Assembly: GCF_003570885.1 (NCBI RefSeq)
Contig: NZ_QXJC01000005.1
Span: forward strand, 1-64,000
Length of the DNA stretch: 64,000 nucleotides
Direction of reading: 5' to 3'
DNA from: Simplicispira hankyongi
Lineage (GTDB): Bacteria; Pseudomonadota; Gammaproteobacteria; Burkholderiales; Burkholderiaceae_C
This document shows positions 35,215-44,705 of the stretch, in pieces. Under the pieces are notes generated by a model. The model was given only the letters and a program-made list of their open reading frames with translations, did not search any database and was not told where the DNA came from. Both the position numbers and the translations under genes were made by a program. The first letter of the stretch is position 1. Each line of letters opens with the position of its first letter.

Positions 35215-37850
35215 CCGCCGCTAAGCTTTCTAACCCCGTGTCCTACGCACTGGAACAGCACATCGCAGCGGCATGCGCAAGGGTGGCGCCCACCTGGCCC
35301 CTGGACCGGTTTATCGCCGTCAATCCCTACTGGGGCTGGGTAGGGCAGCCGATTGAAGTGGCAGCGGGCACCCTCGGCACACTGGCGGGAACGCGACTGA
35401 CGATGTCCCGGAGCTGGTTTCAAGCCGAGTGGGCCGCGGGCCGGCTGACGCATCGGCATCTGAAGCATGCAGCGGATTGCGCTGTGTCTGCGCTGGGCAG
35501 CGAAAGCGCGGACGACGGGGAAGCAGACGTCAAGCGAAGCGTCCAAGTAGCGGCGCTTGTGAACGACTTGGTGCAAGCCTTGGAGCGGGCCGAGCCGAAT
35601 CCGAAAAATCTGGCCCGCTTGCCGTTGATCAGCGATCTGCGCGACGCAGCCGGCGCGCCGAGGCCTGGCCTTTCGTGGAATGCGCTGATCACCCATCAGG
35701 TCAGCCAGCACTGCGCGGCTTACTTTGACGACCAGGGTTCTGCCTGGGGCTTGGACCGGAGCCAGGGGCTGTACGGCAGCTGGCGCGAGCAACTGGCGCA
35801 CGACCATGGTTTGCCTTGGCGTCAAGGACGCAGCGCTCTGCACGCGCGCCTTGCACAGCTGCCCAGCGAGCCGCGCGCCAGCATCGCCAATTCGCTGGAA
35901 GGGCTGGGCATTGCGCCGCAGGGCCAGCAGGCTTATCTCACCGCGGTGCTGCTGTCTCTTGGCGGCTGGGCGGCATGGTGCGCTTACCAGCGTTGGCAAG
36001 CCCGCCTGGCCGGAGGCGACGACGAGCAAATTGAGCATTTGTTGGCGATCCGTCTTGCATGGGAATGGCTGCTGCACAGCGATGCAGAGCATGAGGCACG
36101 CCCAGCCTATTGGACGGCTGCATGGGCGCAGGCCGATGCTGCTGCCGAGGCGCTGGCGGCCGCCCAGCGCATCGACTGGCTGCTGCAGCACGCGCTTGAA
36201 ATTGCCCAGCAGCAGGAAACCATCGCCGGCTTGACTCGGCCAACGCTTGCGAGCGCATTTGACGGCGCCAAAACGCCAAAATTTCAGGCCGTGTTCTGCA
36301 TCGACGTGCGCTCGGAAGTGTTTCGGCGAGCGCTGGAGGCGGCCGAGCCCGGCGCCCAGACGCTGGGGTTCGCCGGGTTCTTCGGCCTGCCGATGGCGTA
36401 CCAGCCACTGGGCAGCGCGCTTACACGGCCCCAGCTTCCCGGGTTGCTTTCGCCCACGCTGCAAGTGACGGAGTCGGTCAAAGCCAGCGGCTTGGCGGCA
36501 GCGAGTGGCACGGCGCAAGGTCCCCACTTGGCCCAAGTGCTGGCAGCCAAGCGCAAAGAGGCGCTGCACTGGAGCGATCGCTGGGCCGCATTCCGCGCAG
36601 CACCGTCGTCGGCTTTTAGCTTTGTCGAGAGTTTGGGTTTGCTGTATGGCGGCAAGCTGCTGAGCAGCAGTTTGGCGTCCGACGCGCCGGCAGCGCGTTG
36701 GGAAGACACCGGCTTGCCCGGCGGTGCTGCGAAACACTTGCGGCCGAGCCTGGCGGAGGGGGATGACGGAATTCAGGCTGCGGCAGCGCTCGCGCAGGGC
36801 ATTCTGACCGCCATGGGCTTGGTGAAAAACTTTGCGCCGCTGGTGCTTATCGCCGGCCACGGCAGTCAAAGCGCCAACAATGCCCATGCTTCAAGCCTGG
36901 ATTGCGGGGCCTGCGGAGGGCAAAGCGGCGAAGTGAACGCCCGGGTGCTGGCCGACTTGCTCAACCGACCCGCGCTGCGCGCGGAGCTTGCGGTGCGCGG
37001 TATTGCGATACCGGCAGACACCCACTTTGTGCCTGGAGTCCACAACACGACGACCGACGACCTGGTGCTGTTCGACACGCAGGACGTCCCGGCGCCGTTG
37101 GCGGGCTCGCTCGTGGCGCTGAAGTCGGCGTTGGACCAAGCTGGCGTGAGCGCTCGGGGCGAGCGTGCAGAGAGTCTGGGTCTGGGCAAGCTGGTCACAA
37201 GACCAGCAGCGCTGCACCAGGCGGTACGTGAGCGCGCCAACGACTGGTCTCAGGTGCGCCCGGAATGGGGCCTGGCCAACAACGCCTCATTTATCGTGGC
37301 ACCGCGCGCGCGCAGCCGGAACATGAATCTGGCCGGTAGGAGCTTTTTGCACGACTACGACCATGCGCTGGATCCCGAGAACAAGGTGCTCACGCTCATC
37401 ATGACTGCGCCCATGGTGGTCACTAACTGGATCAACCTCCAGTACCACGCCTCGACCGTGGACAACACGCGCTACGGGTGCGGCAACAAGCTTCTGCACA
37501 ACGTGGTGGGTGGCCACATTGGCGTGTTTGAGGGCAACGGCGGAGACTTGCGCATTGGACTGCCGCTGCAGTCGTTGCACGACGGTCAGCAGCTGCGCCA
37601 CACACCGCTGCGGCTGAGCGTGTACATCGAAGCGCCGCGCGCAGCCATCGAGTCGGTGCTGTCCGAGCATGCCACCGTACGCGAATTGGTGGAGAATGGG
37701 TGGCTGCATCTCTTCTGCATCGATGCCTTCACGGGGAGGGTCGCACAGCGCTGGCGCGGGTGCTGGAGGGAGTCGGAGGCGCCGGTGGCTGAGCCGCATG
37801 CTCGTCCTCCAATCCCAGCAGCGTCAGAAATTGCGCCAATGCTGGCGTGA
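35211..37850 (+). CDS. dabA: DabA, carbonic-anhydrase-like subunit of the DAB inorganic carbon uptake system
   Basis: 879 residues (DUF2309 family). The ATG at 35211 overlaps the dabB stop. Zinc-site residues known from Halothiobacillus DabA are present in order: C363 and D365 in FCIDVRSEVF, H550 in IAGHGSQS and C565 in LDCGACGG. These match beta-carbonic-anhydrase-like coordination. DabA sits on the cytoplasmic face with DabB and converts CO2 to bicarbonate irreversibly. The last 30 or so codons overlap the 3' end of a LysR gene on the other strand and look unlike the family. Confidence 0.93.
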   Translation: MTAAKLSNPVSYALEQHIAAACARVAPTWPLDRFIAVNPYWGWVGQPIEVAAGTLGTLAGTRLTMSRSWFQAEWAAGRLTHRHLKHAADCAVSALGSESADDGEADVKRSVQVAALVNDLVQALERAEPNPKNLARLPLISDLRDAAGAPRPGLSWNALITHQVSQHCAAYFDDQGSAWGLDRSQGLYGSWREQLAHDHGLPWRQGRSALHARLAQLPSEPRASIANSLEGLGIAPQGQQAYLTAVLLSLGGWAAWCAYQRWQARLAGGDDEQIEHLLAIRLAWEWLLHSDAEHEARPAYWTAAWAQADAAAEALAAAQRIDWLLQHALEIAQQQETIAGLTRPTLASAFDGAKTPKFQAVFCIDVRSEVFRRALEAAEPGAQTLGFAGFFGLPMAYQPLGSALTRPQLPGLLSPTLQVTESVKASGLAAASGTAQGPHLAQVLAAKRKEALHWSDRWAAFRAAPSSAFSFVESLGLLYGGKLLSSSLASDAPAARWEDTGLPGGAAKHLRPSLAEGDDGIQAAAALAQGILTAMGLVKNFAPLVLIAGHGSQSANNAHASSLDCGACGGQSGEVNARVLADLLNRPALRAELAVRGIAIPADTHFVPGVHNTTTDDLVLFDTQDVPAPLAGSLVALKSALDQAGVSARGERAESLGLGKLVTRPAALHQAVRERANDWSQVRPEWGLANNASFIVAPRARSRNMNLAGRSFLHDYDHALDPENKVLTLIMTAPMVVTNWINLQYHASTVDNTRYGCGNKLLHNVVGGHIGVFEGNGGDLRIGLPLQSLHDGQQLRHTPLRLSVYIEAPRAAIESVLSEHATVRELVENGWLHLFCIDAFTGRVAQRWRGCWRESEAPVAEPHARPPIPAASEIAPMLA

Positions 37851-38712
37851 ACGGCTTCCCCCGCCTCAGCACGCAAAAGCACTGGCGCTGAATAGGAGGT
37901 AGCGGGGTCATCAGCTCCACCAGCCGCCCCTCGCGCAGAGCGTCGTGCACCACCCAGCGCGAGAGGCAGGCAATGCCCAGGCCTGCGGCGGCGGCTTGCC
38001 GGATGGCTTCCGAGCTGCCCAGTTCGATCACGCGGCGGTAGGCGTGCAGTTGGGGCAGGATGGCGAGGTCGCCGGTTTCGCGCGTGCCCGAGCCGCTCTC
38101 GCGCAGCAGCCAGACGGCTGCGCGCAATTGCTCCAGGCTGGTGGGGTCGCGCGGGTCCAGCCCTTGGGCACCGCTGGGCGCGGCGACGAGCACCAGTTCG
38201 TCGTGCAGCCAGGGGCGCGCGTCAAGCTGGGGGTGGTGGCAATGGCCTTCGACGAGGCCAACATCCAGGGAAAAGGCCGCGACTTGCGCGCAGATGTCTT
38301 CGGTATTGCCAATGGCCACGCTGGATTCCCAGTGCGGCGCCGCGGCCGGGCTGCTGCCGAAGAATCGGGCCAGCAGGCCGGGCAGCACATGGTTGCCCAA
38401 GGTGGTGCTGGCGCCGATGCGCAGCGACTGCAACTGCTGGTCCGCATCGCGTGCCATGCGCTCGATTTCGGACGCGTTTTCGAGCATGCGCAGCGCGCGT
38501 GGCAGCAGCGCGCGGCCGTTGTCGTTGAGCAGCAGGCGCCGGCCGGTGCGGTCAAAGAGCTGCAGGGAAAGCAGGCGCTCCAGCTCATTCACCGCCGCGC
38601 TGGTGGCCGACTGCGAGAGCGCTGCCGCGTGGCTGGCGGCGGTGGTGCTGCCGGTCTGCGCGACGGCGACAAAGATCTGCAACTGGCGCAGCGTCAGGCG
38701 AAGGACATCCAT
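37729..38712 (-). CDS. LysR family regulator, divergent from yeiH
   Basis: 327 residues. Helix-turn-helix at TLRQLQIFVAVAQTGSTTAAS and AALSQSATSAAVNELERLL. Effector domain follows, containing LRESGSGTRETGD, the CysB/CbbR-like ligand loop. Divergent from yeiH by 64 bases, the arrangement of yeiE/yeiH in enterobacteria, so it probably controls YeiH. The final 40 residues (after LLGLEDEH) are Pro/Ser/Ala-rich and overlap dabA by 122 bases, suggesting the natural stop was lost in a deletion. Ligand unknown. Confidence 0.88.
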   Translation of the reverse strand: MDVLRLTLRQLQIFVAVAQTGSTTAASHAAALSQSATSAAVNELERLLSLQLFDRTGRRLLLNDNGRALLPRALRMLENASEIERMARDADQQLQSLRIGASTTLGNHVLPGLLARFFGSSPAAAPHWESSVAIGNTEDICAQVAAFSLDVGLVEGHCHHPQLDARPWLHDELVLVAAPSGAQGLDPRDPTSLEQLRAAVWLLRESGSGTRETGDLAILPQLHAYRRVIELGSSEAIRQAAAAGLGIACLSRWVVHDALREGRLVELMTPLPPIQRQCFCVLRRGKPFTPALAQFLTLLGLEDEHAAQPPAPPTPSSTRASAVRPSP

Positions 38713-38776
38713 GGGGTGCGGCGTTCTATCGGTATAACAGCTAGATCATATGTAAATAACCCGTTGGACAGGAAGT

Positions 38777-39934
38777 ATGCCGCTACGCACACTGCGCGGC
38801 ATGGCTTCTTCTACCGATCTGACCGTGCGTGCGGACGCTCCGTCTGCCGCTCTCCAGGGGGCTTTGCGGCTTCCTCACGTACCGGACTGGCGCCGGCTGC
38901 TGCCTGGGCTGGCGCTGAGCGCTGCGCTGGCCGGCGCCGGCATGGCGCTGGGCCGCATCGAGTGGCTGGCGGCACACGGCCTGAGCGCGCTGACGCTGGC
39001 CATCGTGCTGGGCATGCTGGTGGGCAACACGGTGTACCCCCGCCTTGCCGCAACCAGCGGCCCGGGCGTGACTGTGTCCAAACAGAACCTGCTGCGCCTG
39101 GGCATCATTCTGTATGGCCTGCGGCTGACGGTGCAGGACATCGGCCATGTGGGGCTTGCCGGGGTGGTGGTGGATGCGCTGGTGTTGGGCTCGACCTTTC
39201 TGCTGGCCTGCTGGGTGGGCACGCGCTGGCTGGGCCTGGACCGCCATAGCGCCATGATGATTGGCGCCGGCAGTGCGATCTGCGGTGCGGCGGCGGTGAT
39301 GGCGGCCGAGCCGGTCGTCAAGGCGCGCGCCGAGCAGGTGACGGTGGCGGTGGCGACCGTGGTGGTGTTTGGTACGCTCTCCATCTTTCTGTACCCGGTG
39401 CTGTTCGATTTGAACCAGCATTGGGGCGTGATCGGTGGCGGTGCCCGGGGCTTTGGCCTGTATGCCGGCTCGACCATTCACGAAGTGGCGCAGGTGGTGG
39501 CGGCGGCGCGCTCCATCAGCCCCGAGGCGGCCGATACAGCGGTTATCGCCAAGATGGTGCGGGTGATGATGCTGGCGCCCTTCCTGCTGCTGCTCTCGGG
39601 CTGGCTGGCGCGTGATGCGGCGCGCCCTGCGGGGCCACGCGCACCGGGCAAGGGTGCCAAGGCCAAGATCACCGTGCCCTGGTTTGCCTTTGGCTTTGTG
39701 GCCGTGGTGCTGCTGAACTCCCTGCAATGGCTGCCGGCAAGCGCCACGGCGGCGGCTACGGGCATCGACACCGGTTTGCTCGCCATGGCGATGGCGGCGC
39801 TCGGCCTTTCAACGCACTTCAGCGCGATCCGCAAGGCGGGCGCCAAGCCGCTGTTGTTGGCGCTGATCCTGTTTGCCTGGTTGCTGGCGGGCGGGGCACT
39901 GATCAACCACTGGGTGCCGCTGCTGCTGGGTTGA
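38777..39934 (+). CDS. yeiH: YeiH family putative sulfate exporter
   Basis: 385 residues, about 10 membrane helices (UPF0324). Family blocks: LGMLVGNT near 75, [16 protein letters not shown] near 107, [17 protein letters not shown] near 163 and [15 protein letters not shown] near 235. The start at 38777 is supported by ACAGGAAGT immediately upstream; a second ATG eight codons in is possible. The family is annotated as sulfate exporters on limited evidence. It is divergent from a LysR gene that is probably its regulator. Its end overlaps the converging YkgJ gene by 32 bases. Confidence 0.9.
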   Translation: MPLRTLRGMASSTDLTVRADAPSAALQGALRLPHVPDWRRLLPGLALSAALAGAGMALGRIEWLAAHGLSALTLAIVLGMLVGNTVYPRLAATSGPGVTVSKQNLLRLGIILYGLRLTVQDIGHVGLAGVVVDALVLGSTFLLACWVGTRWLGLDRHSAMMIGAGSAICGAAAVMAAEPVVKARAEQVTVAVATVVVFGTLSIFLYPVLFDLNQHWGVIGGGARGFGLYAGSTIHEVAQVVAAARSISPEAADTAVIAKMVRVMMLAPFLLLLSGWLARDAARPAGPRAPGKGAKAKITVPWFAFGFVAVVLLNSLQWLPASATAAATGIDTGLLAMAMAALGLSTHFSAIRKAGAKPLLLALILFAWLLAGGALINHWVPLLLG

Positions 39935-40208
39935 GGAATGGGGCCGTCAGGGCTTCGAGCCGGGTGAGAAACACCATCGCCTGGCTGCGGTCGCTGCCGC
40001 ACATGGCCGGCTCTGGCCGCAGGCTGGCGCAGACGGCGGGGCGGTCGGGGCGGCCAAAGAGACGGCAGCGCAGATCGGCGTCCAGTTGCACGCAAGGCAC
40101 GCCCGCTGGCTTTCCCAGCGGCATGCCGGGGATGGCGCTGGAGATGGACGGCGCCGTGCAGCACGCTCCGCAGCCAGGCCGGCAGCTTGCATCTGCTATC
40201 GCAGGCAT
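39903..40208 (-). CDS. YkgJ family cysteine cluster protein
   Basis: 101 residues. The defining metal cluster [12 protein letters not shown] lies near residue 6, with further cysteines at VPCVQLD, LRCRLF, AVCASL and AMCGSD, the order expected for YkgJ/UPF0153, a presumed zinc or iron-sulfur binding protein. The ATG at 40208 sits on the edge of a dispersed palindrome, so this start depends on the repeat. The ribosome site is weak (CAGG far upstream). Function of the family is unknown. Confidence 0.82.
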   Translation of the reverse strand: MPAIADASCRPGCGACCTAPSISSAIPGMPLGKPAGVPCVQLDADLRCRLFGRPDRPAVCASLRPEPAMCGSDRSQAMVFLTRLEALTAPFLNPAAAAPSG

Positions 40209-40262
40209 AGCTGGCAGCGCTTGCCTGTTATGCGCCAGAGGCGCTTTTTTGCAATATTTTTC
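40204..40262 (+). repeat. Dispersed palindrome, copy 8, at a start codon
   Basis: CATAGCTGGCAGCGCTTG, then a centre with TGTTATGCGC, then CAGAGGCGCTTTTTTGCAATA. A nested hairpin GCGCC-AGA-GGCGC followed by six T residues resembles a rho-independent terminator on the plus strand. The YkgJ start codon lies in its left edge. Confidence 0.65.
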
Positions 40263-40266
40263 TGCT

Positions 40267-40857
40267 TCACACCGCGGGCTCGCCGTGCAGGCGCTTGGCC
40301 GCCCACAGCACCTGCTCGACCACGCCCCGCACGCCGCTTTGGTGCGCCGCATCGGTGAGCGTGCCTTGGTCGTCAAAGGCGCTGGCGGCGCCGGCAAGGG
40401 CGTAGGCACGCGGGGCCAGCCAGCATTCGAGATTGAGCAACAGCGGTGCCAGGTGGCTTTGTGAGCGCAGCCCACCCAAGCGGCCATTGGACGCACTGAG
40501 GATGCCGACCACCTTGCCGCGAAAGGGTTTCACGCCATCGGTCCATTCGGGGTCGCCGACCACCGGGCTGGAAGCCCAGTCGATGGTGTTCTTCAGCAGG
40601 GCGGTGTAGCTGCCGTTGTACTCGGGCGAGCAGATGATCCACGCCGGGTGCTCCCACAGCAGGCGCTTGAGCCGCAGCACATCGGCAGGTGTGCCGCGCG
40701 CTTCGAGGTCGGCGTTGTACATGGGGATGTCGAGCTCGGCCAGTTCCAGCAGTGTCACCTCACTGCCTGCGGCCTTGGCCATGGCGGCCGCTTCGCGGGC
40801 CAGACGGCGATTGAACGATTGTTGGCGGGTGCTGCCCGCGAAGACGAGAGTTTTCAT
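40267..40857 (-). CDS. NADPH-dependent FMN reductase
   Basis: 196 residues, flavodoxin-like. The phosphate-binding loop [16 protein letters not shown] near the N-terminus and [17 protein letters not shown] near 81 are the signatures of the NADPH-dependent FMN/azo reductase group (ChrR-like). It reduces quinones, chromate or azo compounds with flavin. The ATG at 40857 is chosen as the usual MKTLVFAGS start. The longer upstream frame runs through a parS-like site and is not coding. It lies between the YkgJ gene and mnmG. Confidence 0.87.
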   Translation of the reverse strand: MKTLVFAGSTRQQSFNRRLAREAAAMAKAAGSEVTLLELAELDIPMYNADLEARGTPADVLRLKRLLWEHPAWIICSPEYNGSYTALLKNTIDWASSPVVGDPEWTDGVKPFRGKVVGILSASNGRLGGLRSQSHLAPLLLNLECWLAPRAYALAGAASAFDDQGTLTDAAHQSGVRGVVEQVLWAAKRLHGEPAV

Positions 40858-40948
40858 GGCCGCGATTGGAGCATAGGCACAGCGGCAAGGTGCGACGGTT
40901 CTTGAATGCACCGTGGTTTGGAACGGATTCCCGTGCCGGCGCGTTGGG

Positions 40949-40964
40949 TGTTTCACGTGGAACA
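40949..40964 (-). promoter_or_regulatory. parS site (ParB-binding)
   Basis: TGTTCCACGTGAAACA on the minus strand, an exact fit to the chromosomal parS consensus TGTTNCACGTGAAACA. It lies in the gap between the FMN reductase gene and mnmG, about 2.9 kb from parA and 4.3 kb from parB. Confidence 0.85.
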
Positions 40965-41104
40965 GCGTCGCCGGGATGGGTCTGATCACCTGCTGCGCAC
41001 GTCCGACGCGGCAAAGTGGGAAAATTGCGGGTTAGCCCGTACCGGCATCCGCACCGCACGTGCTGTTTTTTGACCCAGGGGCACCAGAGCCCCGGAGCGT
41101 TTCC

Positions 41105-43081
41105 ATGTTGTACCCCCAGGAATTTGATGTCATTGTGGTCGGCGGCGGCCACGCCGGAACCGAGGCCGCGCTTGCCGCCGCGCGCATGGGCGCGCGCACG
41201 CTGCTGCTCACACACAACATCGAGACGCTGGGGCAGATGAGCTGCAACCCCTCCATCGGCGGCATCGGCAAGGGCCACCTGGTGAAAGAGGTGGATGCGC
41301 TGGGCGGCGCCATGGCGCTGGCCACGGACGAGTCCGGCATTCAGTTTCGCATTCTCAACTCCAGCAAAGGCCCTGCCGTGCGCGCCACCCGCGCACAGGC
41401 CGACCGTGTGCTCTACAAGGCGGCGATTCGCCGCATGATCGAGAACCAGCCCAATCTCTGGCTGTTCCAGCAGGCGGTGGACGATTTGATGGTGGAGGGC
41501 GACCGCGTAGTGGGCGCCGTGACGCAAGTGGGGGTGAAGTTCCGCGGCCGCACGGTGGTGCTGACGGCAGGCACTTTTCTGGATGGCAAGATCCATGTGG
41601 GCCTGAACAGCTATGCCGCCGGGCGCGCGGGCGACCCGCCGGCCACCAGCCTCTCAAGCCGGCTCAAGGAGCTGCAACTGCCGCAGGCGCGTTTGAAGAC
41701 CGGTACGCCACCGCGCATTGACGGGCGCAGCATCGACTTTTCCCGCTGCGAGGAGCAGCCGGGCGACGGCATGCCGGGTGGTGTGAACGAGGGCGCCGTG
41801 CCGGTGTTCAGTTTCATGGCCCATGCCCATGGGGGCGCTGCCATGCACCCGCGCCAGATGCCGTGCTGGATCACGCACACCAACCTGCGCACGCACGAGA
41901 TCATCCGCTCGGGGTTCGACCGCAGCCCCATGTTCACCGGCAAGATCGAGGGCGTTGGCCCGCGCTATTGCCCCAGTGTGGAAGACAAGATCAACCGTTT
42001 TGCGAGCAAGGACAGCCACCAGATTTTTCTCGAACCCGAAGGTTTGAGCACGCACGAGTTCTACCCCAACGGCATTTCGACTTCGCTGCCTTTTGACATT
42101 CAACTGGCCTTGGTGCGCAGCATGGAGGGCCTGGAAAACGCGCACATCCTGCGGCCCGGCTATGCGATCGAATACGACTACTTCGACCCGCGCTCTCTCA
42201 AGAGCAGCTTCGAGACGCGGCAGATTGCCGGCCTGTACTTTGCCGGCCAGATCAACGGCACGACCGGCTACGAAGAGGCCGCCGCGCAAGGGCTGTTCGC
42301 TGGGATCAACGCCGCCCTGGCGTGCCGGGGTGAAGCGCCCTGGCTGCCTGGGCGCGATGTGGCTTACCTGGGTGTGCTGGTGGACGACCTTATCACGCAA
42401 GGCGTGACCGAGCCCTACCGCATGTTCACCAGCCGCGCCGAGTTCCGCCTGCAACTGCGCGAAGACAACGCCGACATGCGGCTCACCGAAGTGGGGCGCC
42501 AGATGGGTTTGGTGGACGACGCACGCTGGGAGTCCTTCAGCCGCAAACGCGAAGCGGTGGTGCGCGAAACCCAGCGCCTAAAGGACACCTGGGTCAATCC
42601 GCGCAACCTGGCTGCCGGCGAATCGGAGCGGGTGCTGGGCAAGGCCATCGAGCATGAGTACAACTTGTTTGAGCTGCTGCGCCGGCCGGGGGTGTCGCAC
42701 CAGGAGTTGACCAGTATGGATGGTGGGCGCTTCGCCAGTGCCGATGTTTCACTTGAAACCTTGGGCGATCTGTTTGACCCCGTGCGCGAGCAGGTGGAGA
42801 TTGCGGCCAAGTATTCGGGCTACATCGATCGGCAAAAGGGCGATGTGGAGCGCGCTTCCCATTTCGAGCAGCTGCGCCTGCCGGATGCCATCGACTACCT
42901 ACAGGTGACGGCGCTGAGCATCGAGGCGCGGCAGAAATTGGCTGCGCACCGCCCCGAAACCTTGGGCCAAGCCTCGCGCATTCCCGGCATTACACCGGCC
43001 AGCATTTCGCTGCTGCTGGTGCATTTGAAAAAGGGCGGCCTCAAGGAGTACATCGCTGTGGATGCCGGAGCCTCTGCGTGA
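41105..43081 (+). CDS. mnmG: tRNA uridine 5-carboxymethylaminomethyl modification enzyme MnmG
   Basis: 658 residues, full length. FAD-binding GxGxxG in [23 protein letters not shown], then the conserved [24 protein letters not shown]. The second family block [26 protein letters not shown] has the active-site Cys, and [16 protein letters not shown] closes the FAD site. With MnmE it modifies U34 of tRNAs using FAD, folate and glycine or ammonium. The ATG at 41105 gives the family start [14 protein letters not shown]. The stop overlaps rsmG as GTGA, indicating translational coupling. Confidence 0.96.
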   Translation: MLYPQEFDVIVVGGGHAGTEAALAAARMGARTLLLTHNIETLGQMSCNPSIGGIGKGHLVKEVDALGGAMALATDESGIQFRILNSSKGPAVRATRAQADRVLYKAAIRRMIENQPNLWLFQQAVDDLMVEGDRVVGAVTQVGVKFRGRTVVLTAGTFLDGKIHVGLNSYAAGRAGDPPATSLSSRLKELQLPQARLKTGTPPRIDGRSIDFSRCEEQPGDGMPGGVNEGAVPVFSFMAHAHGGAAMHPRQMPCWITHTNLRTHEIIRSGFDRSPMFTGKIEGVGPRYCPSVEDKINRFASKDSHQIFLEPEGLSTHEFYPNGISTSLPFDIQLALVRSMEGLENAHILRPGYAIEYDYFDPRSLKSSFETRQIAGLYFAGQINGTTGYEEAAAQGLFAGINAALACRGEAPWLPGRDVAYLGVLVDDLITQGVTEPYRMFTSRAEFRLQLREDNADMRLTEVGRQMGLVDDARWESFSRKREAVVRETQRLKDTWVNPRNLAAGESERVLGKAIEHEYNLFELLRRPGVSHQELTSMDGGRFASADVSLETLGDLFDPVREQVEIAAKYSGYIDRQKGDVERASHFEQLRLPDAIDYLQVTALSIEARQKLAAHRPETLGQASRIPGITPASISLLLVHLKKGGLKEYIAVDAGASA

Positions 43082-43764
43082 CCGGCGCGTTGCGCCAAAA
43101 CCTGGAGGCGGGTGTGCGGGCGCTCGGCCTGTCGTTGACCGAGACGCAAGTGGACCAATTGTTGGCGTTTCAGGCGCTGCTGCAAAAGTGGAACCGGGTC
43201 TACAACCTGACGGCGGTGCGCGAGCCTGGCGAAATGTTGACGCACCACTTGCTCGACAGTCTGGCGGCTGTGCCGGCGCTCCAGCGCGAGCTTGCGGGGC
43301 AGAGCAGAGAAGCGCCACGTCTTCTGGATGTGGGTTCGGGCGGCGGCTTGCCAGGCGTGGTGTTCGCCATCTGTTTGCCGCAGCTTGCGGTCTACTGCGT
43401 GGACACCGTGGCCAAGAAGGCCGCGTTCATTCAGCAGGCGGCGGCTGCCTTGCGGCTGCCGGGCCTGCACGGCATTCATGCTCGGGTCGAATCGCTCGTC
43501 GGGCCGTTTGATGTGGTCAGCAGCCGGGCCTTTGCCTCGCTCAAGGATTTCACGCAGTGGTCGCATGCGGCGCTCGCGCCCCAGGGCGTCTGGCTGGCCA
43601 TGAAAGGCAAGCTCCCGCAAGATGAACTGGCGGCGCTGCCTGCTGGCGTGGAGGTGTTTCACGTGGAACCTCTTATCGTTCCGGGGCTGGACGCCGAGCG
43701 CTGCATTGTCTGGATGCGTCCGCACAGCCATCCGAATGGGGCCGCAGCAGCGGCGCTCGCGTAA
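43078..43764 (+). CDS. rsmG: 16S rRNA (guanine-527-N7)-methyltransferase RsmG
   Basis: 228 residues with a GTG start inside the mnmG stop. Motifs: [10 protein letters not shown] near 40, HLLDSL near 57, the SAM site [17 protein letters not shown] near 81 and [11 protein letters not shown] near 145. Methylates G527 of 16S rRNA, a site linked to streptomycin sensitivity. A parS-like sequence (43655-43670) is embedded in the coding region around VFHVEP, so ParB may load within this gene. Confidence 0.95.
   Translation: MTGALRQNLEAGVRALGLSLTETQVDQLLAFQALLQKWNRVYNLTAVREPGEMLTHHLLDSLAAVPALQRELAGQSREAPRLLDVGSGGGLPGVVFAICLPQLAVYCVDTVAKKAAFIQQAAAALRLPGLHGIHARVESLVGPFDVVSSRAFASLKDFTQWSHAALAPQGVWLAMKGKLPQDELAALPAGVEVFHVEPLIVPGLDAERCIVWMRPHSHPNGAAAAALA
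43655..43670 (-). promoter_or_regulatory. Near-consensus parS site inside rsmG
   Basis: GGTTCCACGTGAAACA on the minus strand, one mismatch from the parS consensus and with the full CACGTG core. It is about 180 bases before parA. Being inside a coding frame is common for parS. Confidence 0.7.
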
Positions 43765-43795
43765 ACTCAACCTCTTTGCCTGCTGCGGAGATGCC

Positions 43796-43852
43796 ATGTC
43801 GGCTGTTGTGAATTTTCAAGTCATCTCTGCGTTACCCGCAGGAGTTCGCTGA
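43796..43852 (+). CDS. Possible 18-codon leader ORF coupled to parA
   Basis: MSAVVNFQVISALPAGVR, an ATG with GGAG eight bases upstream. Its TGA overlaps the parA ATG as TGATG. Such an arrangement could couple parA translation to ribosome passage through the leader. It matches no family that I recognise and may be chance. Confidence 0.3.
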   Translation: MSAVVNFQVISALPAGVR

Positions 43853-44655
43853 TGGCCCGCATTTTCTGCATCGCCAACCAGAAGGGCGGGGTTGGCAAAA
43901 CCACCACCTCGGTCAACCTGGCCGCAGGCCTGGCGCGCATCGGCCAGCGCGTGCTGCTGGTGGACCTGGACCCGCAGGGCAATGCCACCATGGGTTCGGG
44001 TGTGGACAAGCGCAAGCTGGCGCTCACGGTGTACGACGTGCTGCTGGAATCGGCCTCGGTGGGCGAGGCAGCGGTACTGGCGGAGAAATGCGGCTACCAG
44101 GTGTTGGGCGCCAACCGTGAGCTGGCGGGCGCTGAAGTCGAGCTGGTGGACGTTGAGCGGCGCGAAAAACGCCTCAAGACAGCGTTGGCTGAAATTGATG
44201 CCGACTACGATTTCGTGCTCATCGATTGCCCGCCCTCGCTCTCCATGCTCACCCTCAACGGCCTGTGCAGCGCGCATGGCGTCATCGTGCCCATGCAATG
44301 CGAATACTTCGCACTCGAAGGCCTGACCGATCTGGTCAACACCATCAAGCAGGTGCACGCCAACCTCAACCCGGACCTGCAGATCATTGGCCTGCTGCGC
44401 GTCATGTTCGACCCGCGCATCACGCTGCAAAGCCAGGTGAGCGAGCAATTGCGCGGGCACTTTGGCGACAAGGTGTTCGACACGGTAATCCCGCGCAATG
44501 TGCGCCTTGCCGAGGCGCCCAGCTACGGCTTGCCCGGCGTGGTGTTCGACCCTGCCGCCAAGGGCAGCCTGGCCTTCGTGGAGTTCGCCCGGGAGATGGT
44601 CGAGCGCGTACAGCGCCTGGCGCCGGCCACCAAGGAAAAAATAGCAGCAAAATAG
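43852..44655 (+). CDS. parA: Chromosome partitioning ATPase ParA (Soj)
   Basis: 267 residues. Deviant Walker A motif KGGVGKTTT at about 11-19, Walker A' DLDPQGNATMG near 40, and Walker B FVLIDCPPSLSMLT near 122. No N-terminal DNA-binding domain, so it is the chromosomal (type Ia short) form. CAGGAG precedes the start. It binds nucleoid DNA as an ATP dimer and moves ParB-parS complexes away from one another. Unlike the usual parA-parB pair, a hydrolase gene and a palindrome separate it from parB. The last codons (KEKIAAK) run into that palindrome. Confidence 0.95.
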   Translation: MARIFCIANQKGGVGKTTTSVNLAAGLARIGQRVLLVDLDPQGNATMGSGVDKRKLALTVYDVLLESASVGEAAVLAEKCGYQVLGANRELAGAEVELVDVERREKRLKTALAEIDADYDFVLIDCPPSLSMLTLNGLCSAHGVIVPMQCEYFALEGLTDLVNTIKQVHANLNPDLQIIGLLRVMFDPRITLQSQVSEQLRGHFGDKVFDTVIPRNVRLAEAPSYGLPGVVFDPAAKGSLAFVEFAREMVERVQRLAPATKEKIAAK

Positions 44656-44702
44656 GCCTCTAGTGCTTTATCCATAAGCGCAGGCAGCTATTTAAATAGA
44701 AG
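44649..44702 (-). repeat. Dispersed palindrome, copy 9
   Basis: AAATAGGCCTCTAGTGCTTT, loop, then ATAAGCGCAGGCAGCTATTT. It directly follows the parA stop codon, within the gap of 50 bases before the hydrolase gene. The arms match at TGCTT/AAGCG only partly. Confidence 0.75.
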
Positions 44703-44705
44703 CTT

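Noticed and set aside
42745-42760. Third parS-like site in mnmG
   Set aside because: The core is CACTTG instead of CACGTG, which should reduce ParB binding strongly. Mentioned in the parS finding but not listed as a feature.
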